This document shows positions 32,994 through 42,336 of a DNA stretch of 64,000 nt, piece by piece (within the stretch, counting starts at the first letter, position 1; the number at the start of each line of letters is the position of its first letter). The position numbers and the translations under genes are program-made. The stretch comes from Azospirillum sp. B21. Lineage in GTDB: Bacteria; Pseudomonadota; Alphaproteobacteria; Azospirillales; Azospirillaceae. A model generated the notes under the pieces. It ran no database searches. It was not told the origin of the DNA and worked only from the letters and a program-made list of their open reading frames with translations. The stretch is from contig NZ_VTTO01000024.1 of the NCBI RefSeq assembly GCF_008364825.1, forward strand, positions 1-64,000. Direction: 5' to 3'.

Positions 32994-33898
32994 TGCCGCC
33001 CTCGCGATGCGGCTGCCTCGACACGGACGAGGAAATCCGCCGCCAGCGCGTCGGCGATGTCGGCGTCGCTGACCGTTTGAAGCCCCTGCCATGCGGGCAT
33101 CGAATTCACCTCCAGAACCAGCCATTGCCCTACGTCGTGGGGGGCGGAAATCAGATCGACCCCGGCATAGTCGGCACCGACCGCCGCCGCGGCACGCACC
33201 GCCAGTTCGGCAACCGCGCCTTCCGGCGCCAGGGCTTCACAGCGTCCCCCCTGATGGACGTTCGTGATCCAGCTGCGGCCATGGCGGATCATCGCCGCCA
33301 CCGCGCGCCCTCCCACCACGAAGACCCGGCAGTCGCGCCACTCGGCCTCGCGGCGGGGCGGCACGAAGGGCTGCAGGTAATAGACGCCGGCCACGGCCTC
33401 CGATTCCGGTACGTCGTCCGGCCGCGGCAGGCGGCGCAGGCCGCGGCCCTGGGCGCCGAACAGCGGCTTCAGCACGCAGTCGGGCCAAGCCTCCACCACC
33501 GCGCAGGCTGTCGCCACATCCTGCACGGCGACCGAGGGCGGCGTCGGCAGTCCGGCTTGGGCCAGCAGGAAGCTGGTGGTGCTCTTGTCCACGCAACGCT
33601 CGATGGCGCGGGCAGTGTTGTAGACGGGCACCCCCAGCCGATTGAGCGCGTGAAGCACCCCCAAGCGCAGCGTCACCTGTTCGAAGCTGCCCTGCCCGAC
33701 CACCCGCACGAAGGCCCCCGCCGGCAGCGCATCGCCGAACCCCGGCAGCAGCAGACCCGTCTCCGTCCGCCCGACGGCGAAGCCGCAGGCGCTCAGCGGC
33801 ACGCGGCGGCACTCGACGCCGCGGCACGTCATCGCCTGTTCCAGCCTTGCCGCGTGCCAGTCGGCACCATCGGTGAACAGGGCGACCACGCCGCTCAT
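32990..33898 (-). CDS. RimK-type ATP-grasp ligase (H4MPT/methylofuran cofactor)
   Basis: A 302-residue ATP-grasp protein. RAIERCVDKSTTSFLL, DCVLKPLFGAQGRGL and WLVLEVNSMPAWQGL are the lysine, P-loop-like and metal-binding segments of the RimK/MptN group. Archaeal MptN adds glutamate to tetrahydromethanopterin, and the bacterial gene known as orf17 in Methylobacterium is of this type. Glutamate ligation to the cofactor is therefore likely but not proven. It is coupled to both neighbours by ATGA overlaps. Confidence 0.82.
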   Translation of the reverse strand: MSGVVALFTDGADWHAARLEQAMTCRGVECRRVPLSACGFAVGRTETGLLLPGFGDALPAGAFVRVVGQGSFEQVTLRLGVLHALNRLGVPVYNTARAIERCVDKSTTSFLLAQAGLPTPPSVAVQDVATACAVVEAWPDCVLKPLFGAQGRGLRRLPRPDDVPESEAVAGVYYLQPFVPPRREAEWRDCRVFVVGGRAVAAMIRHGRSWITNVHQGGRCEALAPEGAVAELAVRAAAAVGADYAGVDLISAPHDVGQWLVLEVNSMPAWQGLQTVSDADIADALAADFLVRVEAAASRGRQ

Positions 33899-35061
33899 GC
33901 CGCCTCCGCCAGCGCATACCGCCGGAAAAGCTCCCGCGCGCGCCAGCCGGCAAGGCGACGGGCCTCCACCGGATCGGCGGCGTCTGCGAGCACGGTGCAG
34001 ATCGGCGCACCCACCGGGATATGGGCCGGTGTACAAGGACGGTCGGCGGTCCAGTCAGGCCAGCGCATGCGGCCGTCCAACTGAATCGGCGTCCGCGCGT
34101 AGACGACCATGGCGGCACGGCAGCCGGCCATGGATGGCAGAGCCTGCGGCAACTCCCCGGAGCAGGCGGCCATGTGCAGGCCCAGCAGGCCCGGCATCGG
34201 CGCACGGTCGAACAGGTCCAGCGTCGCCCCCGGCCGCGGGTTGATCTCCAACAGGCACCAGCCCCCCGGCCCGACCAGGAAATCGGCGCTGTTGAGCCCG
34301 ACCAGCCCGACCTCCGCAGCGATCCGCGAAATGACATCGGTCATGGCCGCGGCGAGCCCCTCGCGCATCCACGGCACCGGCAGCGGGCCGACCGCGCCGC
34401 CATAGCGACAGGGCTGGCGGGGCGCCGGCGCCACCCATTGCCGGCTGAACCCCACCGGCAGAATGCGCCGTCCATCGGCGAGAAACAGCAGGGACACCGG
34501 ACGCCCAGGCATGCGGCGCTGGAGGTAATGTCCGGCCGGCACGCGCCGCCCCAGCGGCCGGATGTGGCCGCCGCCGCTGGCACCGGCGCGCTTCATCAGC
34601 CATCCCCCGCCATCATCCGATAGCGACGAGGCGATCTCCGGATGCGGAATGCCGAGGCGGGCGAGCAGAGCGGCGAAGGCAAACGGGTCCTTCAGCCTTG
34701 CCACCGTGCCCGCGGCGTTGCCGAGAACCGGCCGATCGCGCTCCAGCGCCGCCAGCAGCGCCGGCCTGTCCTCGAAACCGGCGCCATAGACCAGCGGCAC
34801 CCCGCGCAGATCGGGCGCCGCCATGGCGCGCCGCAGCGCCGGGCCGGGAATGCGCAGCCGCCTTGACGGCAGGGCGAGACAGCGGTCGGCCATGGCCGCG
34901 GTGTCCGCATCGGCGAACAGGTCGAGGGCCGCGACGCCCAGTCCGCTGCGCCGCGCGCTGGCCGCCAGCGCCCGCGCCGACAGCGCCACCACCAGGACGT
35001 CACTCTTCGGGAGTATGGTCGGGGTCAAGCTCACGTCCCGGCGCGAAAGCGCCTTGAACAT
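33895..35061 (-). CDS. ATP-grasp protein of cofactor operon (possible MfnD role)
   Basis: A 388-residue ATP-grasp protein with GGWLMKRAGASGGGHIRPLG (ATP-binding loop), LNSADFLVG and CLLEINPRPGATLDLF (metal ligands). Archaeal MfnD joins glutamate to tyramine in methanofuran synthesis and has this fold. The gene leads a three-gene cofactor operon, so a similar step for methylofuran is a fair guess. The start is uncertain: ATG 35061 has only a weak ribosome site, and the conserved part begins at DVLVVALSARALA, about 20 residues in. Confidence 0.75.
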   Translation of the reverse strand: MFKALSRRDVSLTPTILPKSDVLVVALSARALAASARRSGLGVAALDLFADADTAAMADRCLALPSRRLRIPGPALRRAMAAPDLRGVPLVYGAGFEDRPALLAALERDRPVLGNAAGTVARLKDPFAFAALLARLGIPHPEIASSLSDDGGGWLMKRAGASGGGHIRPLGRRVPAGHYLQRRMPGRPVSLLFLADGRRILPVGFSRQWVAPAPRQPCRYGGAVGPLPVPWMREGLAAAMTDVISRIAAEVGLVGLNSADFLVGPGGWCLLEINPRPGATLDLFDRAPMPGLLGLHMAACSGELPQALPSMAGCRAAMVVYARTPIQLDGRMRWPDWTADRPCTPAHIPVGAPICTVLADAADPVEARRLAGWRARELFRRYALAEAA

Positions 35062-35176
35062 TCATCCGCAATCCCAACAATCTTGCATCAAAGCCATCTT
35101 GGCAATCACCCTTCCGAACAACGGCGTATGCCGCCCTTCCGGCGCCCATTCGGGTGAAGACGGGGGTGCGGCCCAT

Positions 35177-35224
35177 GGGAAGACAGTTGGAAAGGCCGTT
35201 GGGGAAGACAGTTGGGGAAGACAG
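35177..35224 (+). repeat. Three direct copies of GGGAAGACAG before ABC ATPase
   Basis: Copies lie at 35177-35186, 35202-35211 and 35215-35224. The first two extend to GGGAAGACAGTTGG. The last copy ends just before the ATG at 35226 and provides its ribosome site. Confidence 0.8.
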
Positions 35225-35225
35225 G

Positions 35226-36029
35226 ATGTTCGAGGCCGTGGTGCTTCCGGAGTCTCCGTCGATTTCCGCAATTCACGAACACGCCGCCCCATCAGTGGCC
35301 GCCTTGGCTGTGGAGGACCTTAGCCACAGCTTCGGCAAGCGCGTGGCACTCGACCATGTGTCTTTCACCGTGCCGCCGGCCGGCTTCACCATGCTGCTGG
35401 GGCTGAACGGCGCGGGAAAGACCACGCTGTTCTCGCTGATCACCCGGCTCTATTCCAGCCGCAGCGGCGACATCCGCATCTTCGGCTTCGACCTGCGGCG
35501 CCAGCCGACCCGCGCACTGGAGCGCATCGGCGTCGTGTTCCAGCAGCCGACGCTCGACCTCGACCTCACCGTGCGGCAGAACCTGCGCTACCATGGCGGC
35601 CTGCATGGCATGCGGCCATCGGACTGCGAAGCCCGCGCGCGGGAGGAACTGGCGCGCATCGGCCTGTCCGACCGCGCCGACGACAAGGTTCGCGCCCTGT
35701 CCGGCGGGCAGCGCCGCCGGGTGGAGATCGCCCGCGCCCTGTTGCACCGCCCGAGCCTGCTGCTTCTCGACGAGCCGACGGTCGGGCTCGACGTGGATTC
35801 CCGCCGCCACATCCTTGCCCATGTCCGCGCGCTCTGCCGCGAACAAGATCTTGCCGTGCTGTGGGCTACCCACCTGATGGACGAGGCGGCGGCGGAGGAC
35901 TCCGTCGTCGTGCTGCACCAGGGCCGTCTGCGCGCTTCCGGCAGTGTCCGCGAGGTCTGCGCCGAAACCGGCACGGCCGCCTTGCCCGCCGCCTTCGCCG
36001 CCCTGACGGCGGGGGAGCGCCGGCCATGA
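35226..36029 (+). CDS. ABC transporter ATP-binding protein of PQQ alcohol dehydrogenase system (PedA/B-like)
   Basis: A 267-residue ABC ATPase. Walker A is GLNGAGKTT, the Q-loop is VVFQQP, the signature is ALSGGQRRR, and Walker B is LLLLDEPTVGLD, followed by the H-loop WATHL. It belongs to the drug/alcohol-type ABC-2 ATPases that accompany PQQ dehydrogenases. It overlaps the permease gene by four bases. The substrate-binding partner is encoded at 27950. Substrate and direction are unknown. Confidence 0.88.
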   Translation: MFEAVVLPESPSISAIHEHAAPSVAALAVEDLSHSFGKRVALDHVSFTVPPAGFTMLLGLNGAGKTTLFSLITRLYSSRSGDIRIFGFDLRRQPTRALERIGVVFQQPTLDLDLTVRQNLRYHGGLHGMRPSDCEARAREELARIGLSDRADDKVRALSGGQRRRVEIARALLHRPSLLLLDEPTVGLDVDSRRHILAHVRALCREQDLAVLWATHLMDEAAAEDSVVVLHQGRLRASGSVREVCAETGTAALPAAFAALTAGERRP

Positions 36030-36841
36030 GCGCCGCCACCTACTGGTACTGCCTGCGCAGCATCATCGTGCGCGAGGGCCTGCGCTTCCTGCACCAGCGC
36101 GAGCGCTTCTTCGCCGCACTGGTCCGGCCGCTGGTCTGGCTGGCGATCTTCGCCGTGGGCTTCCGCGCCGTTCTGGGCGTGTCGATCATCCCGCCCTACG
36201 AGACCTACATCCTCTACGACGAATATGTCGTTCCCGGACTGGTCGCGATGATCCAGCTGTTCAACGGCATGCAGAACTCCCTGTCGATGGTCTACGACCG
36301 CGAGATGGGCAGCATGCGCACGCTGCTGGTCAGTCCGCTGCCGCGCTGGTACCTGCTGGTCGCCAAGCTGCTCGCCGGCGTCGCGGTGTCGATCGCGCAG
36401 GTCTATGTCTTCCTCGGTATCGCATGGCTGTGGGGGGTGGAGCCGCCGCCGCTGGGCTATCTCGCCGTGCTGCCGGCGCTGGTGCTGAGCGGGCTGATGC
36501 TGGGGGCGCTGGGCCTGCTCCTGTCGTCCTTCGTCAAGCAGTTGGAGAATTTCGCCGGGGTGATGAACTTCGTCATCTTCCCGATGTTCTTCGCCTCCTC
36601 TGCCCTCTACCCGCTCTGGCGCATCCGCGAAGGCAGCCCGACCCTGTACCTGATCGCCGCCTACAACCCCTTCACCCAGGCGGTGGAGCTGATCCGTTTC
36701 AGCCTGTATCTCCGAGTCGACGTCACCGCCCTGCTGTGGGTGGCCGGTTGCCTCGCGCTGTTCCTCGGCGCTGCGGTGCTGGCCTATGATCCGGGCCGCG
36801 GATTGTGGGCAAGACGGGGCGGACCGGCGGAACAGGCCTGA
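36026..36841 (+). CDS. ABC-2 type permease (PedC-like)
   Basis: A 271-residue inner-membrane protein with six hydrophobic segments and the ABC-2 layout: LVRPLVWLAIFAVGFR, the ELRx-type cytosolic loop YDREMGSMRTLLVSPLPRWY, LEGFAG-like KQLENFAGVMNF and the final YNPFTQAVELIRF. It is the membrane partner of the preceding ATPase. PedC relatives occur with quinoprotein alcohol dehydrogenases. The start overlaps the ATPase stop (ATGA). Confidence 0.88.
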   Translation: MSAATYWYCLRSIIVREGLRFLHQRERFFAALVRPLVWLAIFAVGFRAVLGVSIIPPYETYILYDEYVVPGLVAMIQLFNGMQNSLSMVYDREMGSMRTLLVSPLPRWYLLVAKLLAGVAVSIAQVYVFLGIAWLWGVEPPPLGYLAVLPALVLSGLMLGALGLLLSSFVKQLENFAGVMNFVIFPMFFASSALYPLWRIREGSPTLYLIAAYNPFTQAVELIRFSLYLRVDVTALLWVAGCLALFLGAAVLAYDPGRGLWARRGGPAEQA

Positions 36842-37250
36842 TCGCGCGAGCGCCAGCTCGACCATGTCCACCGTTCTGATTACCGCTTCTGGTTTCAACT
36901 ACCCACTATTTCGCTTCGTTCAAAAACTTTCGAACGGCGGCGGAAAATAATCTTCACAGCCTATCTTTATTTGAGCAAACTGATTGTCAGCATCACCAAC
37001 ATAATGCTGGGCAGTTTAGAACCCCGCCAAGGGCCGTGCTCCGGCAGTTGATACCGGCACGCCTGGATGCCGGAAACATTGTGATTCGGAACTTTGGGTG
37101 CGGATGCACCCCCGACGCCGCCTGATCGACATCACGCGCCAACGATGGAGGGAGACCGCCCTCTCAAAAGACCGCTTCACCGACACCGCCGCCTGTCGTC
37201 GCACAGTCCCTGGGACCACGGACCACCCCTAAAAAAACGGGAGGAAACAG
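36842..37250 (+). promoter_or_regulatory. xoxF promoter and leader region
   Basis: This 409-base gap has no convincing gene. It is AT-richer at 36890-37020. CGTTC (36917-36921) and GAACG (36932-36936) form a small inverted repeat. CATAATGC (37000-37007) repeats the -10-like octamer found before fae. A strong promoter with a long leader is likely, but its exact position is not readable. Confidence 0.5.
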
Positions 37251-39077
37251 ATGAACCCCTTTGTGCGCTGTCTGCTCGTCACTGCCGCGATCCAGGCGGC
37301 CACCGCCACGGTCGCCTATGCCAACGAAGACACCCTGAAGAATCAGAAGGATCCGGCCAACTGGGCGATGCAGCTCGGCAACTATGCCGGCCAGCGCTAC
37401 AGCACGCTCGACCAGATCACCCGTGAGAACGTGAAGAACCTCAGGCCGGTCTGGCAGTTCTCCACCGGCGTGCTGCGCGGGCACGAGGGTGGCCCCGTGG
37501 TGATCGGCGACACGATGTACATATCGACGCCCTTCCCCAACATCGTCTATGCGCTGGACCTGAACGACAACGGCCGCATCAAGTGGAAGTACGAACCCAA
37601 GCAGGATTCGTCCGTCATCCCCGTGATGTGCTGCGACACCGTCACCCGCGGCGTCGCGGTGGCCGGCAACAAGGTCTTCCTGGGTCAGGCCGACAACACG
37701 CTGGTGGCGCTTGATGCGCAGACCGGCAAGATGCTGTGGTCGGCCAAGAACGGCGACGCCAGCAAGGGCGAGACGCTGACCGCCTCCCCGCTGGTCGTCA
37801 AGGACAAGGTCTATGTCGGCATCAGCGGCGGCGAGTTCGGCGTCCGCGGCCATCTGACGGCCTACGACATCAACACCGGCAAGATGGTGTGGCGGGCCTA
37901 TTCGACCGGTGCCGACAAGGACGTGATGATTGACCCGCAGAAGACGCTGATGATGGGCAAGCCGATCGGCGAGCCCGACCTCGGCATCAAGACCTGGCCG
38001 GCCGACCAGTGGAAGATCGGCGGCGGCACCACCTGGGGCTGGTACACCTACGATCCCGAGCTGAACCTGATCTATTACGGCACCGGCAACCCCGGCACCT
38101 GGAACCCGGCGCAGCGCGCCGTCAACAAGGACCGGGCCAAGAGCGACAACAAATGGTCGATGACCATCTTCGCCCGCGATGCCGATACCGGACAGGCGAA
38201 GTGGGTGTTCCAGAAGACGCCGTTCGACGAGTGGGATTATGACGGCGTGAACGAGAACGTCCTGGCCGACATCAACATCGGCGGCCAGCAGCGCAAGGTC
38301 CTGATCAACATGGACCGCAACGGCTTCGGCTACACGCTGGACCGCAACACCGGCGAGCTTCTCGTCGCGAAGAAGTACGATCCGACCGTCAACTGGGCGA
38401 CCGAGGTCGACATGACGACCGGCCGGCCCAAGGTCGTCGACAAATACAGCACCTTCGCCCAGGGCGAGGACACCAACACCACCGGCGTCTGCCCGGCGGC
38501 GCTGGGTTCGAAGGACCAGCAGCCGGCCTCCTACTCGCCGGACAGCGGCCTGCTCTATGTGCCGACGAACCACATCTGCATGGATTACGAGCCGTTCAAG
38601 GTGGAGTATTCGGCCGGCCAGCCCTATGTCGGCGCGACGCTCAGCATGTATCCGGCCCCGAACTCGCACGGCGGCATGGGCAACTTCATCGCCTGGGACC
38701 CGGCAGCCGGGAAAGTCGTCTGGTCGAAGCCGGAACGCTTCGCGGTGTGGAGCGGCGCCCTGACGACCAAGGGCGGCGTCGGCTTCTACGGGACGCTGGA
38801 AGGTTATCTGAAGGCCTTCGACCTGCGTGACGGCAAGGATCTCTACAACTTCAAGACGTCGTCCGGCATCATCGGCAACGTCAACACCTACACGCACAAG
38901 GGCAAGCAGTACATCGCCGTGCTGTCGGGTGTCGGCGGCTGGGCCGGCATCGGGCTGGCCGCCGGACTGACCGGCGAGCAGGAAGGCCTCGGCGCCGTCG
39001 GCGCGCACAAGTCGCTGGGCGAATACACCCAGCTGGGCGGCACGCTGACCGTCTTCGCGCTTCCGGACAACCAGTAG
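37251..39077 (+). CDS. xoxF: Lanthanide-dependent methanol dehydrogenase XoxF
   Basis: A 608-residue periplasmic PQQ dehydrogenase oxidising methanol to formaldehyde or formate. The signal peptide ends near residue 24 ([10 protein letters not shown]). Vicinal Cys127-Cys128 (MCCDT), Glu195 in GGEFG, Asn280 in GTGN and Asp329 in DEWDYDG are active-site residues. Asp331, two residues after the catalytic Asp, is the hallmark of lanthanide-using XoxF; calcium-using MxaF has Ala there. The DYDGVNE block and overall length fit XoxF5-like enzymes. AAACGGGAGGAAACAG precedes the ATG. xoxG and an xoxJ fusion follow. Confidence 0.97.
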   Translation: MNPFVRCLLVTAAIQAATATVAYANEDTLKNQKDPANWAMQLGNYAGQRYSTLDQITRENVKNLRPVWQFSTGVLRGHEGGPVVIGDTMYISTPFPNIVYALDLNDNGRIKWKYEPKQDSSVIPVMCCDTVTRGVAVAGNKVFLGQADNTLVALDAQTGKMLWSAKNGDASKGETLTASPLVVKDKVYVGISGGEFGVRGHLTAYDINTGKMVWRAYSTGADKDVMIDPQKTLMMGKPIGEPDLGIKTWPADQWKIGGGTTWGWYTYDPELNLIYYGTGNPGTWNPAQRAVNKDRAKSDNKWSMTIFARDADTGQAKWVFQKTPFDEWDYDGVNENVLADINIGGQQRKVLINMDRNGFGYTLDRNTGELLVAKKYDPTVNWATEVDMTTGRPKVVDKYSTFAQGEDTNTTGVCPAALGSKDQQPASYSPDSGLLYVPTNHICMDYEPFKVEYSAGQPYVGATLSMYPAPNSHGGMGNFIAWDPAAGKVVWSKPERFAVWSGALTTKGGVGFYGTLEGYLKAFDLRDGKDLYNFKTSSGIIGNVNTYTHKGKQYIAVLSGVGGWAGIGLAAGLTGEQEGLGAVGAHKSLGEYTQLGGTLTVFALPDNQ

Positions 39078-39082
39078 CGGCC

Positions 39083-39127
39083 AAGGCTTGGCGCCGCCCC
39101 GGAAGGGGGTCGGCGCCAAGCCCTTTT
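39083..39127 (+). terminator. Strong hairpin between xoxF and xoxG
   Basis: GGCTTGGCGCCG (39085-39096) and CGGCGCCAAGCC (39111-39122) form a perfect 12-bp stem. The CCCC/GGGG loop bases can extend it, and CTTTT follows. It is 8 bases after the xoxF stop and 50 before xoxG. It should end most transcripts or protect the xoxF mRNA 3' end. Confidence 0.8.
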
Positions 39128-39176
39128 CCAAGCTGATGGCAAGACACGAACAAAGGCAGTGGGGAGAGACAGTGAG

Positions 39177-39728
39177 ATGCCCAAATACCTGATCGGGCTG
39201 TGCGCCGCTGTTGGGTTCACCGCGACGGTGGCCCTCGGCAGCGCGTTCGGCCAGCAGGATGCCGCCCAGAAGCCGGGGCAAAACCAGCCGACACAAAACC
39301 AGACGACTCAGGCACCGTCGAGCGGAAGCGCACCGCAGGAAGCGAAGATCGCCGAGCCCGAGGAACTGGTGAACGACGAAGGGGTGCCGCTCTACGCCGT
39401 GCGGGACGGCAAGGTGGACCAGGGAACCTACAACGGCTATCGGCGCTATGCCTCGTCCTGCCATGTGTGCCACGGGCCGGACGGGCTTGGATCGTCCTTC
39501 GCCCCGGCCCTGACCGACTCGCTGAAGCGGATGGACTACTGGCAGTTCACCGACGTGGTCACCAATGGCCGCACCAACATGGGGGCCACCGGCGACCGGG
39601 TGATGCCCACCTTCGGCACCGATCCGAACGTGATGTCGAATCTCGCCGACATCTACCGGTATCTGAAGGCCCGCTCCGACGAGAAGGTCGGCCGCGGCCG
39701 CCCCGAGCGGTTCAAGTCGGCATCGTGA
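39177..39728 (+). CDS. xoxG: Cytochrome c, electron acceptor of XoxF
   Basis: A 183-residue periplasmic c-type cytochrome. The signal peptide spans about 1-25. A Gln- and Thr-rich linker (25-55) follows. One heme site CHVCH is at about residues 95-99, and a Met ligand is likely in RVMPTFG. It takes electrons from PQQ in XoxF. ATG 39177 has GGGGAGAG upstream. It is eight bases from the xoxJ fusion gene. Confidence 0.9.
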   Translation: MPKYLIGLCAAVGFTATVALGSAFGQQDAAQKPGQNQPTQNQTTQAPSSGSAPQEAKIAEPEELVNDEGVPLYAVRDGKVDQGTYNGYRRYASSCHVCHGPDGLGSSFAPALTDSLKRMDYWQFTDVVTNGRTNMGATGDRVMPTFGTDPNVMSNLADIYRYLKARSDEKVGRGRPERFKSAS

Positions 39729-39735
39729 GCGCGGC

Positions 39736-41055
39736 ATGATCCGCGGGTCCGCCCTTTCCTTGATGCTAGCCGCCGCGCTCTGTGCGTCGGCACCCGCCGG
39801 CCGCTCCGCCTCTGCTGCGGAAGGCATCCCCACGGAGGTTCTGCGCGTCTGCGCCGACGGCAACCTGCTTCCCTTCTCCAACGACCGGCAGGAGGGGTTC
39901 GAGAACCGCATCGCCAAACTTATCGCGGACGAGCTCAATGTACCGCTGGCCTTCACCTGGTGGCCACAGACCATCGGCTTCGTCCGCAACACGCTGCGCA
40001 CCCGGCAATGCGATCTGGTGATGGGGACGGCGGTCGGCGAAGAGCTGATGCAGAACACCAACCCCTATTACCGGTCCACCTACGCGCTGGTCTACCGCAG
40101 GGATTCCGGGATCACGGCCAGGACGCTGGCCGATCCGTCTCTGCAGGGCGCCCGCATCGGCGTCGTCGCCCGCACGCCGCCGTCCGCGGTGATGCTGCGC
40201 CACGGGCTGACCAATCTGGAACCCTACCAACTCGACACCGACACGCGCGCCCACCACCCGGCCCAGCAGGCGGTGGAGGATGTCGCGGCGGCCCGCACCG
40301 ACGCCGCCATCGTCTGGGGTCCCATCGCCGGATTCTTCGCCGCCCGGCAGTCCGTGCCGCTGGCGGTCGTGCCGCTGAAGGACGAACCGGGCGCTTCACC
40401 CTTCCAATACATGATTTCCATGGGCATCCGCCCGGACGAGCCGGACTGGCGCCACTGGCTGAACGACTTCATCGTTCGCCGCCAGGGCGACATCGACCGC
40501 ATCCTCGGCGAGTACCATGTCCCGCTCGCCAACGCTGACGGGTCGATCCGGGCGACGTCCGCCAAGGCGGAAGTGTCCGAACCGGACGGCTACCGCATGG
40601 CCGACTACCGCGCTCCCACCCCGCCGACCCTGCGCGGCGCCGAGACGGTCGGACCGGAGGAGGTCGAACGGCTGGCGAAGGCCGGTGCCGTCCTGGTCGA
40701 TGTCCTGCCGACGCCTCCGAAGCCCGAAGGGCTGGCACCGGGAAGCCGCTGGGTCCCGCCGCCCCATCGCAGCCTGCCGGGAGCCCACTGGCTGCCGAAC
40801 GTCGGCTACGGCGCACCTTCCGCCGATCAGGAGGCCTATTTCCGCAACAGCCTGGAGGCGTTGACCGCAGGCGACCGCAAGCGTCCGCTGGTGGTGTTCT
40901 GCCAGCCGGATTGCTGGATGAGCTGGAATGCCGCCAAACGCGCGGTGGCGCTCGGATATCAGGCGGTCAAATGGTACCCGGCCGGCACCGACGGCTGGAC
41001 GGCCGCAGGCCGCGAACTCGTCACGGTCGAACCCGAACCCAAGGTGGCGAACTGA
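39736..41055 (+). CDS. xoxJ: XoxJ-like binding protein fused to rhodanese-like domain
   Basis: A 439-residue periplasmic protein. The signal peptide covers 1-28. Residues about 35-265 are an MxaJ/XoxJ solute-binding fold (LRVCADGNLLPFSNDRQEGF, IGFVRNTLRTRQCDLVMG), thought to help activate methanol dehydrogenase. Residues about 300-430 are a rhodanese-like domain with Cys389 and Cys393 in CQPDCWMSWNAAKRA, the quinoprotein-associated CxxxCW motif. The two are usually separate genes. The start lies eight bases after xoxG. Confidence 0.88.
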   Translation: MIRGSALSLMLAAALCASAPAGRSASAAEGIPTEVLRVCADGNLLPFSNDRQEGFENRIAKLIADELNVPLAFTWWPQTIGFVRNTLRTRQCDLVMGTAVGEELMQNTNPYYRSTYALVYRRDSGITARTLADPSLQGARIGVVARTPPSAVMLRHGLTNLEPYQLDTDTRAHHPAQQAVEDVAAARTDAAIVWGPIAGFFAARQSVPLAVVPLKDEPGASPFQYMISMGIRPDEPDWRHWLNDFIVRRQGDIDRILGEYHVPLANADGSIRATSAKAEVSEPDGYRMADYRAPTPPTLRGAETVGPEEVERLAKAGAVLVDVLPTPPKPEGLAPGSRWVPPPHRSLPGAHWLPNVGYGAPSADQEAYFRNSLEALTAGDRKRPLVVFCQPDCWMSWNAAKRAVALGYQAVKWYPAGTDGWTAAGRELVTVEPEPKVAN

Positions 41056-41064
41056 GTGCTTCCC

Positions 41065-41703
41065 TCAGGACAGAAGCGCCGACAGCATGCGCGCGATCTG
41101 GCCCAGCCGCTGTTCGATGCGGGCCGGCTGCTCGCACACGGCGTTCTGCGCCCGGCGGCGGTCGTCGAGGATGCGGCGATCCCAGGCGATGGCGGACTTG
41201 ATCTCCTGCGCGCGGGCGGGGTCGGCCGACGCGGCGTCGAGGTCGCGCAGGGCGGCGGCGATACGCTCGCGCAGGGCCCGTTGATGCTGGGCATAGCGCT
41301 CGATGGACGCGATGGCGGCGGTGCGCTGGCGGTCCAGCGTCTGGAAGGTGCCGGCGAAGACCAGCGCGAGCTTGCGATCATGCTCCTGCTCCGCCCCCTT
41401 CCGCACCGGGCCGGCCAGCGCGTTCGCTTCCGGTTCCAGGCGGGCGGGGTCGATGCTGTCGTCGGCCGCGCGCCGCACCAGGGTGGCAATGGCGGAATCG
41501 CGCTGCCACTCGTCCCCCAGCCCGTCGATCGACGGGCCGTCCCAGACCGAAGCCGGCGACAGGGCCGGGACCAGAACCTGCGGACAGGGCCAGTCGGGAT
41601 TCTTCGGATCCGAAGAAGCCGGTTGGGCTGCCGCAAGAGCGGGCGAGCCTGCGATCAGTGCCGCGGCCAGAGCCGCAGCGGAGATGGAAGAAAATCGATG
41701 CAT
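41065..41703 (-). CDS. Hypothetical secreted helical protein
   Basis: A 212-residue protein of unknown function. The signal peptide is clear (SSISAAALAAALIAGSPALAAA). The mature part begins with a Pro-rich strip with Cys40 (NPDWPCPQVLVP). After WDGPSIDGLG it looks mostly alpha-helical, with many Ala, Arg and Glu and a second Cys near 190. It converges on xoxJ with nine bases between stops, and backs onto the DUF3280-like gene. Its place suggests a role in the methanol-oxidising periplasm. ATG 41703 is chosen for the signal peptide; the frame before it is antisense to the next gene. Confidence 0.72.
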   Translation of the reverse strand: MHRFSSISAAALAAALIAGSPALAAAQPASSDPKNPDWPCPQVLVPALSPASVWDGPSIDGLGDEWQRDSAIATLVRRAADDSIDPARLEPEANALAGPVRKGAEQEHDRKLALVFAGTFQTLDRQRTAAIASIERYAQHQRALRERIAAALRDLDAASADPARAQEIKSAIAWDRRILDDRRRAQNAVCEQPARIEQRLGQIARMLSALLS

Positions 41704-41769
41704 GCCGAGAATGATGGCAACACCAACGATCCGGTGCAATCGGAACCGCTGCGCAAAAGGGGAAGCCCG

Positions 41770-42291
41770 ATGGATCATGCGGGGAGGAGGATCGCAGCCG
41801 CTATGATCGCAGGGCTCGTCCTCGGTCTGGCACCGGGCTTCACGGGCGCAGCAGCCGCATCGGCGCGGACGCTGGTGCTCGATCTGGAGCTTGAGGACAG
41901 CAGTGGCGAACCCCAGACGGCCGAACATGCGGAACGCCTGAAGCGGGTCAGCGCGGAGCTGCGCCGGGCGCTGGACGCCAAGGGCTATGACGTGATCGAC
42001 GACGCGACCACGGCAAGGCTGGTGCCGCCGGGGACGCAGATCCGGACCTGCAACGGCTGCGAGGCCGACATCGCGAGTGCCGCCGGTGCCGATCTGGTCG
42101 TGTTCGGCGTGGTCCGCAAGATCAGCAGCCTGATCCTGTGGATCGCCGTGGCGGTCGAGGATGTCGGCACCGGCCGCGCGGTGACGACGGCGCGCGGCGA
42201 CATCCGCGGCGACAATGCCGCCGCCTGGTCGCGCGGCGTCGCCTGGCTGGTCGAACACCGGCTGGCGGAGCATGCGCCGGCCAAGCAGTGA
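41770..42291 (+). CDS. DUF3280-like secreted protein
   Basis: A 173-residue exported protein: signal peptide about 1-32, then VLDLELEDSSGEP, a mixed alpha/beta domain with a CNGC pair (near residues 98-101) and ADLVVFGVVRKISSLIL. It resembles the DUF3280/DUF2380 group found near PQQ dehydrogenase genes, function unknown. AAGGGGAAG precedes ATG 41770. The cofactor operon follows after 45 bases. Confidence 0.72.
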   Translation: MDHAGRRIAAAMIAGLVLGLAPGFTGAAAASARTLVLDLELEDSSGEPQTAEHAERLKRVSAELRRALDAKGYDVIDDATTARLVPPGTQIRTCNGCEADIASAAGADLVVFGVVRKISSLILWIAVAVEDVGTGRAVTTARGDIRGDNAAAWSRGVAWLVEHRLAEHAPAKQ

Positions 42292-42336
42292 GTTGGGCGG
42301 CTCCAAGAAGGACAGGCGGCAAAGAGGACCCAGAAG

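Noticed and set aside
37164-40061. Long open frame antisense to xoxF and xoxG (minus strand, about 965 codons)
   Set aside because: High-GC codon bias of xoxF leaves the opposite frame open. The translation is His/Arg/Val-rich without domains.
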